A stretch of 40,712 nt of DNA from positions 1 through 40,712 of the forward strand of contig MPUH01000672.1 of the NCBI GenBank assembly GCA_001970955.1, written 5' to 3'. Below the pieces are notes generated by a model. That model was not told where the DNA came from. It saw nothing but the letters and a program-made list of their open reading frames with translations, and ran no database searches. Below, in pieces: positions 10,290 to 18,997 of the stretch (within the stretch, counting starts at the first letter, position 1; every line of letters starts with the position of its first letter). The DNA comes from Stentor coeruleus (Eukaryota > Ciliophora > Heterotrichea > Heterotrichida > Stentoridae). A program made the translations under genes and the position numbers.

Positions 10290-11135
10290 ATGTATTATTA
10301 TAGCCCCAAAGTCCCTGATGGTGAGACTAATCGAGCTTCACATCCACCAGTCCATCGTATTAATTACAACTTAACCCCAGATAGTAGAAAAAACTCTAAA
10401 CCTCCATCAAACCTAAACTCATCTCTACACAATCCTACAAGAAAATCATTAGAATCAGAATCAAAACCACGCCACTCAACACCACCCTCAACTGAGAACT
10501 CACAGAAATGTGTCTTACGATGCCTGTCTGGCATCAAAAACCCTGAAGCTCAAGCTAGCTTTGAATCAGATGAATGTCCGTTAGTACTTCAAGAACTTGA
10601 TAGAGTCCAAACACCTTATTTTAAAAAAAATAATGATGAAAACATCGACCAGCTCAAAGATCTCTGTAAAAAACTTATATTAGAACAACAAATTATCAAA
10701 AGAAAAATCCAAAACCAAGAATTCATCATTAATAAAATTGGGTCAAGAGGGGAGTCACGTAAAGACCAATTCATCAATTTCCCTTCAATTCATAAAAACA
10801 ATAACTATAAACACAGTTCAGGAGGAAGGTATAGGAACTCAGAAGATACAATAAATGCCTCACATTCTGATAAAAAAGACTATGAAAACTTTGCCATCAA
10901 GTTAGCTGAAAGTGCTATTTTGCCTATAAATAGTGCGGATAGGGAAAATGTTGATTATTCACAAATACTTTTTAACTATATGAAAAAAGGTCCTCCAAGT
11001 GAATCAGATCAAAAGTTGTTTTTTAAATTCAGTAGGGCGCTTAATTCTAGAAGTTCACCAGCTAAGTATTATAAGGATCAGCCAAAAATCATGAGGTATC
11101 AAAGATTTCCAAAAGAAGTATTTACTCCGAAATAA
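10290..11135 (+). CDS. Low-complexity hypothetical protein
   Basis: 281 residues. I do not recognise it. Residues 1-75 are rich in Pro, Ser, Asn, and Lys and probably disordered. A short helical segment at about 118-148 (QLKDLCKKLILEQQIIKRKI) could form a coiled coil. The C-terminal third (about 200-281) is more ordered and ends in a basic tail. There are no membrane segments. It is one exon, with the ATG right after an A+T-rich leader and a TAA stop. The 5' part is C-rich and the 3' part G-rich on the sense strand, as in neighbouring genes, which supports it being real. Confidence 0.7.
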   Translation: MYYYSPKVPDGETNRASHPPVHRINYNLTPDSRKNSKPPSNLNSSLHNPTRKSLESESKPRHSTPPSTENSQKCVLRCLSGIKNPEAQASFESDECPLVLQELDRVQTPYFKKNNDENIDQLKDLCKKLILEQQIIKRKIQNQEFIINKIGSRGESRKDQFINFPSIHKNNNYKHSSGGRYRNSEDTINASHSDKKDYENFAIKLAESAILPINSADRENVDYSQILFNYMKKGPPSESDQKLFFKFSRALNSRSSPAKYYKDQPKIMRYQRFPKEVFTPK

Positions 11136-11458
11136 TAATTATTATTTTGTATAACAGAATAAATATAAGATATTTATGGTTATAAAAATAAAATTAAGTT
11201 TATTATGTTATGAGATGTTTAGGGGTTGAAAGATTTATAGGATAATTTTTAAATGTTAATAGGATTTTTATATGAAGAAGTAGTTTGGATTTTGGTATTG
11301 GGTTTATAATGTTTATTGTAAAGAGAATATAATATCTTATTGATTTTAGAATCAATATTGCAATAATCGAAACCCATATCGTATATTTATCGATAAACTT
11401 TATAATGATAATAAACATATTTTCCCATTTAATACTAATCTTATATTTATAAATATAA
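11136..11458. other. Intergenic, no gene seen
   Basis: Very A+T-rich. The open frame on the minus strand here has no coding character and overlaps the first exon of the bromodomain gene. Confidence 0.6.
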
Positions 11459-12575
11459 ATGGAGCTCTTTCCTACACATGTAACTATGCTTAATACTCTA
11501 CTTCCATCAAGATACAAGATCGAGTTAATATCTAAAAATGATTCTTGTCCGGTAACAGTTACTCTAGAGACAGTCAGAAGTTAAGAATTTGGGATTTGAT
11601 GTCAGGCTTCAATCAAAAGTCCCAGAAAAAAAAGCTGCTAAAGATTTAAAACCTGATGCTAAAAAAGATTTAGAACCTGAAGTACAGAGAAATGATGAAG
11701 TAAAAACACTTTTAAAAATCATTTCGGAAATGAAGAAAAATCCATATATTGCTCCTTTCTTACATCCTGTAAATAAAAAAGAGTACCCTGACTATTATGA
11801 AAAGATTACTGAGCCTATGGACCTGTCAACAATCGAAAACAAGCTTCTTTGCGGCGAGTACATATCAAGTCATCAATTCGCACATGACATGCGACTTATC
11901 TGGAACAATTCTTTTTTTTACAACGCCAAAAACTCTCACCTCTACTCTTTAACTTTAGAACTAAGTATGCAATTTGAACGTCTCATTAAAGGAAAAGAAA
12001 CTTTATCCCTTCAAAACAAACCAATACAAAAACCGATCCAAATAGCAAAAGAATCACTAATCAAAGAAAAAAATCTTCAAAATGATAAGCCATTAGGCTT
12101 CATGGAAAAAAAACTTCTCTGCGAAAATATTAAAAAACTTGAACCAAAGTACCTAAAAGGTGTTTTGAATATAGTAAAAGGATGTACTAATATAAAAGGT
12201 GAGGAATTAGAATTTGATATAGACAAACTTCCACCAAGAATATGTAGAGATCTTGATAAATACACGAAAAACTGTTTACAAAACTTAAAGAAAAACCAGG
12301 TTTCAAAGTGTTTGGAGAATAATGAAGTACATAAACCAAGTCAAAATATGGTTGTTGAGAAAACTAAAGAGCCTGAAGTGTTGATAGAGGAAATTAAAAG
12401 CTTGTCTAATGAAATTTATAGACCTGATTATTCTTTATTAAGCTCATCAACTAGTGAAAGTGAAGAAGAAATACCTTTTTCTAATATAAATGATGAGATG
12501 CCAATGTCGAATTTGATGGATTCTAGCTGCTTTCCTGGATATGATAGTATGATAGATAACTATAAGTTTTATTAG
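11459..12575 (+). CDS. BET-type bromodomain + ET domain protein
   Basis: A chromatin reader that should bind acetylated histone tails. Exon 1 is 11459-11551 (31 codons), then a 16-nt intron, then exon 2 at 11568-12575, 366 residues in all. The exon 2 frame has no ATG at its 5' end (it begins with TTG in an ORF reading), and the intron supplies one. The bromodomain spans about 74-173: KEYPDYYEKITEPMDLSTIE, then WNNSFFYNAKNS with the acetyl-lysine-binding Asn at about 150. An ET-like domain follows at about 209-271 (EELEFDIDKLPPRICRDLDK), which marks the BET family. Only one bromodomain is present, as in plant and many protist BETs. The C-terminus has an acidic Ser stretch (SSSTSESEEE), a likely phosphorylation site. 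In-frame TAA at 11456 fixes the start. Confidence 0.9.
11552..11567 (+). other. 16-nt intron of the BET gene
   Basis: GTAACAGTTACTCTAG, phase 0. Without it the upstream ATG frame meets a TAG; with it the frame joins the bromodomain exon. Confidence 0.8.
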
Positions 12576-13006
12576 TTTACATGATAAGTTTTATTAATGA
12601 TTTTCTTTTTCTAGGATGATTTTTTCTTATTTTCTTAAGAATTTGAATTGAAAATTGTGTTTTTTTATGGTTTATGATGAACTTTTTATGTGTTTTTGAT
12701 GAAAAATTGGAGGTTAAAATTTGTGGTTTTTGGATTTAGAGGAATAAAGGAGAGAATTTTATTTTGAAGAAATTAAGAAGAAGGTTGGAAAGATAGTTTT
12801 TGAGTATATGAAATTATCGTTAATAATAAAGTTGTTAAGAGATTTATAATCCTATGTTGTGTGAAATGAAAATTTGATTAAATATTTATTTGTCTGTTAT
12901 AGTAGAAATTGGTTTCTGGTATGAATTTTGGAGTTGCTTTGCAGAAAGTTGGGCTGTTGACATGAATTTTTTTTGTTAGAAAAAAGTTTCTTTAAATATA
13001 AAAATT
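12576..13006. other. Intergenic, strongly G/T-rich on the plus strand
   Basis: No gene seen. From 12661 to about 12990 C is almost absent from the plus strand while G is frequent; this flips abruptly at the next start codon. Confidence 0.7.
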
Positions 13007-14641
13007 ATGAATGGACCCTCAGCTTCTCCCAGACTTAAAACAATTAAAATCAGATCTATCAATCGCAAGCCCTTGAAAAAAAAAACTGCCCTAGTAACTC
13101 ATTTGCAACCAAAAAATCAAATAACTCCAATTCGCCCAATCCTAATCAACGAACTCCAATCCCCAAAATACTACAACTCATCTCGTCATAGCATAGACAA
13201 TAACTTGTCTACACTTTCAGAAAAAGAAGGGCTTAACAATAAAATAAATTCAGTCAACACCGCATCTATAAAACTAAATGGAAGCTTTAATCGTTCAGTA
13301 CTTTTCGTAAATCAACTAACTCCGCAGTCACGCGAGAATATTTCTGATGCCTCAGATCCTATAAAACCTAGAGAAAACGTTAAAAGCGCAAGACTCAGTC
13401 ATAGGAATTCGATTTCTAGAGAAAAGTCAGCTGCTCCAACCATACAGGAACCTAATACTCCAATATCAACATCAAACTTCCCTTTAAAACCATCAGCAGT
13501 ATTTAAACAATACCTTCAACATATAACAAAATTTGAACAAGCTGAACTTTTAGACTATAGCGAAGTTTATTACTTAGGAATAAATTCAAATAAAATCAAA
13601 GGTGACATTAATGAAGAAAATTATGGTTATGACGATGATCGTAATGACTACAAAATTGTAATTGGCGACCATATAGCTTATAGATATGAAATACTATCTA
13701 TACTAGGGAAAGGGAGTTTTGGACAAGTCATCAAATGCTATGATCATAAAGCAAAAAAACATGTTGCTATAAAAATCATAAGGAATCAAAAGAGATTTCA
13801 TAGACAAGGCAAAGTTGAAATCAAAGTCCTTCAGCATATAAAAACTCATGACCCTAATGGCCAATCACATTCAGTTCAAATGATGGACTATTTTATTTTC
13901 CGTAAACACATTTGCCTTATATTTGAAATTCTTAACATCAACCTCTATGAGCTTCTAAAGTCCAACAATTTTCGTGGATTTTCCTTATCTTTAGTCCGAA
14001 GGTTTATAGCCCAAATAATATCCTGTTTAAGTTTTCTAAGACAAAACAAAATTATCCATTGCGATTTAAAACCAGAAAATATACTATTAAAAGAACATAA
14101 CAAATCTGGAATAAAAGTTATTGACTTTGGATCATCATGTTTTGATAATGAAAAAATATATACTTATATTCAAAGTCGTTTTTATAGAGCTCCTGAGATT
14201 ATGTTGGGTATTGAATATACTGTTGCTATAGATATGTGGTCTCTTGGATGTATTGCTGCTGAACTTCATAGTGGATATCCTTTATTTGCTGGAGAGTCTG
14301 AATATGAACAAATGTTATGTATTATGGAAGTTTTAGGCTTACCACCTAGTAATTTACTTGAAGTAAGTACTAGGAAGAAATTGTTTTTTGATGGAAATAC
14401 ACCGAAAGTTGTTCAGAATAGTAGAGGGAAAAAAAGATACCCTGGGACGAGGAAACTTGAAGAAAAAGTTAGGTCGAATGATGAAAATTTTTTGGACTTT
14501 TTGAGGAAGTGCTTTGAATGGAATCCGAAAAATAGAATGACTCCTGAGGATGCTTTTAATCATGAGTTTATACAGGAGGGAATTAGGAATTATAATCGAT
14601 TGGTTAAGACTTCAGCGAGTTCAAGGACGGAAGATAATTAA
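13007..14641 (+). CDS. Class II DYRK dual-specificity protein kinase
   Basis: 544 residues. DYRKs phosphorylate their own activation-loop Tyr while folding and then act on Ser/Thr. N-terminal ~150 residues: disordered, rich in Ser, Asn, and Pro. Residues about 160-222 carry the motif of class II DYRKs (DYRK2/3/4, Pom1): KFEQAELLDYSEVYYLG, then the NYGYDDDRNDY segment and DHIAYRYE (DH-box). Kinase domain about 224-528: GKGSFGQV loop, AIKII Lys, HCDLKPEN with catalytic D353, IDFGSS with D373, YTYIQSRFYRAPE with the YxY pair Y385/Y387, and DMWSLGC. All catalytic residues are present. It is one exon with a TAA stop, convergent with the gene ending at 14917. Likely roles are in cell polarity, growth, or stress, by family. 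Confidence 0.95.
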   Translation: MNGPSASPRLKTIKIRSINRKPLKKKTALVTHLQPKNQITPIRPILINELQSPKYYNSSRHSIDNNLSTLSEKEGLNNKINSVNTASIKLNGSFNRSVLFVNQLTPQSRENISDASDPIKPRENVKSARLSHRNSISREKSAAPTIQEPNTPISTSNFPLKPSAVFKQYLQHITKFEQAELLDYSEVYYLGINSNKIKGDINEENYGYDDDRNDYKIVIGDHIAYRYEILSILGKGSFGQVIKCYDHKAKKHVAIKIIRNQKRFHRQGKVEIKVLQHIKTHDPNGQSHSVQMMDYFIFRKHICLIFEILNINLYELLKSNNFRGFSLSLVRRFIAQIISCLSFLRQNKIIHCDLKPENILLKEHNKSGIKVIDFGSSCFDNEKIYTYIQSRFYRAPEIMLGIEYTVAIDMWSLGCIAAELHSGYPLFAGESEYEQMLCIMEVLGLPPSNLLEVSTRKKLFFDGNTPKVVQNSRGKKRYPGTRKLEEKVRSNDENFLDFLRKCFEWNPKNRMTPEDAFNHEFIQEGIRNYNRLVKTSASSRTEDN

Positions 14642-14916
14642 TTTTATTGAGATTTATAAGTAATTTNTTTTTTTTGGTTGTGGGAATTTGGAGATTTTTG
14701 TGATTGCTGATATTGGGATTTCTAAAATTAGAGGGTGAGAAAGTTTGGATTTTGGTTTAGAGTAAAGAATATGTTGAATGTGTAGATTTTTATACTTTTA
14801 GTTATATTTATTTATGAATAAAGAATTTTGAGGTATGACTAATTACACAAAAACCCTAAATCCTTAATATATTTTCCTTAATGAGATTTTAAACTTAACT
14901 ATTAAGATCCTTGATA

Positions 14917-16965
14917 TTAGTTCTTTCTAGGAGATCTCCCTTCTTTCCCTGGACTAAGCCCTGAGTCTTTTCTCACAATCTGCGAACTATTCCCCATAGC
15001 AGCACTAATCTTAGGTGAACTTTCAGCTTTTTCAATTTCAATAGGTGTATAAACCGATAAAAATTCATCAATACTAGTAAACCCTCCTCCAACTTTTACT
15101 ACAATGCGATTGTTTTCAAATTTAATATAAATTTTCTTTGACCCAAAAATATAATTCCCCCCATCTTGTCTTAAAAATTTTATCGGTACTGGAGATTCTA
15201 AAGCATTAAGGTATTCAGCTAATGCTATATCAACCGGGTCATCTTTTGCTGGAACATAAGGTGGTGCTCTTTTTTTGATTTCGCCCATTGCGTTTTTCAA
15301 ACTGTCTAATTCCTCTTCTTTTTTATCAACTTGGTCTATCATCTCATTAAGCCTTTCAGCAAAAGCGTAAATTTTTTCACTTTCTTCAGTGAGTATTTTT
15401 GACCCAGTTTCTAGATCAGGTAAAACAACTTTACTTGATTTTTTATGAAATTCATCTAAACTATTTAAATCTTCAATTAAATGTGACATATCTGCACGAA
15501 TACAACATATTTGCTCTTGTGAAACTTTTTTTGATATAGAATCATAAGTGTTTTTTTGTAGGAGGTAAATTTGATGCTCTTGGGTTTCGAGGTTTTTTTC
15601 TTGGTTTTTTAAGGTTTGTGAAGCATTTTTGTTGTTTGAAAGGAGGTTTTTTGTGTTTTCTAAGATTTCTTTGTCTTGTTGTTTGAGATTTTCAGCTAGT
15701 TTTAGAAGGCTTTCGTTAAGGTCTTGCCGGGTTTTTTCTTGGGTTTTGTAGAGAGAATGTGTTGATGCGACCTTTTCTTTGACGGAATGAGCTTCTTGAA
15801 GCTGAGCTTTTAATGCATTGATTTTTTTGCGAAGTTCGACGTTGTGGTTATGAGAATTTAGATACTCTTCGTTTATGCTTTTAATCTTAGAATTTATTTG
15901 AGAAGTTTCATCAAGAATCTGCTTTAGTTCAGATTGGGTTTTTGACGAAGAGTTTTTTATGTCTTCTTTTGCTTTGTTTAGCTTATTTTGGAGTTCGGAT
16001 TTTTTTCTCAAGGCTTCGTTTAAGGTATTTTGATATCTCCCTAAAGTGCATTGCAACACCAAGTCATACTTTACATTATCAATATCTGTCTCAAGTATCC
16101 TTTGATTTTCCTGTGATTCAATAAGTTTCTTTTTCTTTTCTCTTAATTCATCCTGAGTTTTATCATAAATTTCCTTTTTAACCGCCCATGAATTTTTAAG
16201 ATTCCCAATCTCAGTTTGAGCCCATTTTTCAAGATCCCTCCTTTCTTGGACTTTAGAATTAAGTTCATCTTTTTTTACTGGTAGATTAAGTGATATAAGT
16301 TCAAGGTGTTTAGCTTCTTCACATAATATTCTCAAGACTTTTTTTAGATTGATTCCAGTCATACTATGTAATTGTTCAGCAGTTAGAGAATCTATTTGTT
16401 CTGGAGTAAACTCAAAATCATCCTCATCAGTCCTAGCTGGACTATCTGGTTCTATTGATATTTTTATTAAGTGTTGACCTTCAACATTCCTGTTTTTCCA
16501 TAAATCATCCAAAGGTTGTGTAGTATCAGCATTTCCAGCGGCAAGTTTTTCTAAATAAGGGCATCTAATCTCAGCCGGCTGATTTTTGAAGCTTTTTTTC
16601 GCACTCAGATTTTTCTTAGCCTTAGGTTTTTCCACCTTACTCGCCACAGCAGCAATTTTAGCTTTCAAATTTGGGTGGACATCACTTTTAAACTTAAGCC
16701 ATTTATTGATTTTTCCTTGAAGTGCTTCACCAAAAAGTGTTCCAAGCGATATTTTCGTGCTTCCAACAACTGTTTCATAGTTCGCTAAAGTTAGACAAAC
16801 ACTAGTATTAGGAGTTAAGTCTAACGGCTTCATCAATATTGGGGATTTTATATAAAGTTGCTCTTTAAGCTCCCCGATTTCCACATGACAAACAGGTTGG
16901 GCAAGTGTACCCCCAGCAACTTCTTTAAGCTCGAACTTCACTTCAAAAATCCTTTTTTCGTCCAT
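14917..16965 (-). CDS. Coiled-coil protein with C2-like N-terminus and GAS2-like (GAR) C-terminus, paralogue A
   Basis: 682 residues. Residues about 1-105 look like a beta-rich C2-type fold (FEVKFELKEV...CLTLANYETVVGSTKISLG pattern). After a basic linker comes RCPYLEKLAAG at about 134 and a long coiled coil (about 220-560). Near the C-terminus (about 585-640), GGNYIFGSKKIYIKFENN then KVGGGFTSIDEFL matches the GAR domain of GAS2 proteins, which binds microtubules. The end is a Ser-Pro-rich basic tail. It is probably a cortical or microtubule-associated scaffold; that is inference from the domains. It is paralogous to the gene at 18998-20692 from the RCP(Y/F)L motif onward. TAA stop at 14917-14919; the ATG sits 77 bp from the stop of the MAP kinase gene upstream. 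Confidence 0.85.
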   Translation of the reverse strand: MDEKRIFEVKFELKEVAGGTLAQPVCHVEIGELKEQLYIKSPILMKPLDLTPNTSVCLTLANYETVVGSTKISLGTLFGEALQGKINKWLKFKSDVHPNLKAKIAAVASKVEKPKAKKNLSAKKSFKNQPAEIRCPYLEKLAAGNADTTQPLDDLWKNRNVEGQHLIKISIEPDSPARTDEDDFEFTPEQIDSLTAEQLHSMTGINLKKVLRILCEEAKHLELISLNLPVKKDELNSKVQERRDLEKWAQTEIGNLKNSWAVKKEIYDKTQDELREKKKKLIESQENQRILETDIDNVKYDLVLQCTLGRYQNTLNEALRKKSELQNKLNKAKEDIKNSSSKTQSELKQILDETSQINSKIKSINEEYLNSHNHNVELRKKINALKAQLQEAHSVKEKVASTHSLYKTQEKTRQDLNESLLKLAENLKQQDKEILENTKNLLSNNKNASQTLKNQEKNLETQEHQIYLLQKNTYDSISKKVSQEQICCIRADMSHLIEDLNSLDEFHKKSSKVVLPDLETGSKILTEESEKIYAFAERLNEMIDQVDKKEEELDSLKNAMGEIKKRAPPYVPAKDDPVDIALAEYLNALESPVPIKFLRQDGGNYIFGSKKIYIKFENNRIVVKVGGGFTSIDEFLSVYTPIEIEKAESSPKISAAMGNSSQIVRKDSGLSPGKEGRSPRKN

Positions 16966-17042
16966 ATAATTATATTATTCTCTATCATCAAAGTTATGTC
17001 CCTAACAACTACTGTTAAAAAAATCTAATCAATCTAATACTT

Positions 17043-18302
17043 TTATTGATATTTAAAGATTTCTTGCATGAAATACTCTCTTAGCTGCTGTATTGTAATA
17101 TTTTCAATATGCTCGAAATCAAAATCTGCAGGTACATCTGCTTTTTTTTCCTTATTCAAATCTCTAATATTATCAAAATACTCATTAGAAAGAGCTTCTT
17201 CACAAGTACACCTTTTACTACTATTAAACAATATCATTTTTTCCATTAACTCAATAAGCGCTGGATTTGTATGTGGATATATCAAAGCTAAACTTTTAGG
17301 TTCTCTTTGTCCAAAGCTTTTAATATAAACAATCGCTTTTTCATCAGTAATCAAAGCTAAATCATCATTATTCGGTGTGCCAATGACATCAAAAATCACA
17401 TTTAATTGATCACTATTACTTGAAGGAAACCCAGCTCTTCTAACTTTAGTATTATGATCAGGAGATAAAGGAAAGCATGAACTTCCAGGAAACAAAGGAC
17501 TTCTATCCATAAAAGTTGGAGCATTTTCCTTTAGCATCCCACATAATTCAGCTATAACACAACCTAAACTCCATACATCAATAGCTTTTGTATATTCTCT
17601 TTCTAATAATATAAGCTCAGGTGCTCTATACCATCTTGTTACAACATGTCCAGTTAATTCTTTTTTAGTCTGTAATCCAGCTTTAGATCTTGCTAATCCA
17701 GGCTTTGTATTTTTTTTCATTTCTAATACTGGAGGAAGTGGTTCATCATCTTCAAAGTCCATATAAGTATCTTTAGTTTCTTCAACTACACTTCTCGCTA
17801 AACCAAAGTCGCATATTTTAACTTCACAATCTTCATTTATAAGAATATTCGCAGGTTTTAAGTCTCTATGGAGGATATTAGCTGAATGGATATAATTAAG
17901 TCCTGTTATTGTGTTATAGACTATCATTTGTATATGGTCTTGTTCTAAATGAATCGTGCTTTTAATAAGTTTTTTTATATCAGATTGTGCATGTTCCATG
18001 ACGACATAAAGTTCATTAAAATTTTCTAGGTTGCTAGGTTTGATGATCTCTCGTATTTTTACAATATTTGGGTGGTCTAAGTACCTTAATATAGAGATTT
18101 CTCTTAAAAGTCTTTTACAGTCTATGATATCATCAAATATTTTAGCCACATGCTTTATTGCTACACGTTCTCCAGTAGGTAAATGCCTTGCTTCACATAC
18201 CATCCCATAACTCCCTGCTCCAAGTTGTTTGATTATCTCATAATTTGGACCAACTTTCCACTCAATAGTTTGCTTAGGAATCGCTAGGTTTTTTCTAGCC
18301 AT
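17043..18302 (-). CDS. Atypical MAP kinase with TGH activation motif
   Basis: 419 residues, a full MAP kinase domain. G-loop GAGSYG 28-33, Lys K50 (VAIK), HRDLKPAN with D147, CDFGLARS with D165, VVTRWYRAPE, and the MAPK insert region PLFPGSSCFPLSPD. Two oddities: about 45 residues are inserted between the DFG segment and the activation lip, and the lip reads T217-G218-H219 where typical MAPKs have TxY, so the phosphorylatable Tyr is missing. The Plasmodium map-2 class has TSH at this site and the same GSSCFPLSPD motif, so this belongs with that divergent MAPK group. It may be activated through the Thr alone. It lies between the two GAS2-like paralogues. One exon, TAA stop. Confidence 0.95.
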   Translation of the reverse strand: MARKNLAIPKQTIEWKVGPNYEIIKQLGAGSYGMVCEARHLPTGERVAIKHVAKIFDDIIDCKRLLREISILRYLDHPNIVKIREIIKPSNLENFNELYVVMEHAQSDIKKLIKSTIHLEQDHIQMIVYNTITGLNYIHSANILHRDLKPANILINEDCEVKICDFGLARSVVEETKDTYMDFEDDEPLPPVLEMKKNTKPGLARSKAGLQTKKELTGHVVTRWYRAPELILLEREYTKAIDVWSLGCVIAELCGMLKENAPTFMDRSPLFPGSSCFPLSPDHNTKVRRAGFPSSNSDQLNVIFDVIGTPNNDDLALITDEKAIVYIKSFGQREPKSLALIYPHTNPALIELMEKMILFNSSKRCTCEEALSNEYFDNIRDLNKEKKADVPADFDFEHIENITIQQLREYFMQEIFKYQ

Positions 18303-18363
18303 TACTATAAATTATTTTAAAACTAATTTTTTGAAGGCAATTAATATTTATTAATAGGAAAAA

Positions 18364-18876
18364 CTATTCTTCATTTGGAATTATATAATTAGCTGGTTGA
18401 AAAGTCCAGGGAGATTTTATTTCAGGGAACTTTTTAAGGCCGGTTTTTCTGAACTGTGGAATTTCATCAATTTTTTCGATTTCTGGAATTCCGTAGTTTT
18501 TAGATATGGATAATGGACGGGTTATTCTAGGGAAATAACGTGGAAGATTAGATGGAGGGGAGATGTTGGGTATGTTAAAAAAACCTGGGTTGAGGATTGA
18601 ATTGCCTGACCATTTGATAGATTCGAATTTTATATCTTGAAAATCAGCTTGAGTTGTCATTTGCTTGAGGTTCGTGTTGATTTTTGGCTTGCAAGAATGG
18701 CTTTGGCTGTTTTGTTTTAGTTTTGGGGATTTTCTGTTTTGAGGACTGTTGGATTCTCTTTGAATTATAGGGATAGGAGAATAGCGGGATCTTTGGCTAA
18801 AGGGTTCTAAAGTTATTTCTTTGGATTTGTTAACTCGCAGTTGGGGGAGCATTGGAGAGTTGTTTACCATGTTCAT
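18364..18876 (-). CDS. Small disordered protein, function unknown
   Basis: 170 residues, rich in Pro, Ser, Asn, and Lys, with no recognisable domain or membrane segment. The middle (about 75-140) has aromatic-Pro motifs (FFNIPNISPPSNLPRYFPRI) that may form short linear binding motifs. TAG stop; starts 121 bp from the divergent gene at 18998, with which it probably shares a promoter. The sense strand is strongly C/A-rich, a bias seen in neighbouring real genes and not in shadow frames. Confidence 0.7.
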   Translation of the reverse strand: MNMVNNSPMLPQLRVNKSKEITLEPFSQRSRYSPIPIIQRESNSPQNRKSPKLKQNSQSHSCKPKINTNLKQMTTQADFQDIKFESIKWSGNSILNPGFFNIPNISPPSNLPRYFPRITRPLSISKNYGIPEIEKIDEIPQFRKTGLKKFPEIKSPWTFQPANYIIPNEE

Positions 18877-18997
18877 TTTTTATAGGCAGTTTATTTAGGG
18901 TTTTGTGAAATTTTGCTTGAAAAGTTGCTTTGGGCTAAGTAGGTTTATACTAAAAAGTTCTTGGGATATTTTTATATGGTTTATTTATTATTAGTAA
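18877..18997. promoter_or_regulatory. Probable bidirectional promoter
   Basis: The only 121 bp between two divergent starts. It is A+T- and G/T-rich on the plus strand, without a motif I can name. The call is from position only. Confidence 0.35.

Noticed and set aside
11203..11517. Minus-strand open frame of 104 codons
   Set aside because: Overlaps exon 1 of the BET gene and has the composition of translated A+T-rich spacer.
14855..14870. CCCTAAA-like stretch as a possible telomere repeat
   Set aside because: Only one unit, between two convergent genes.
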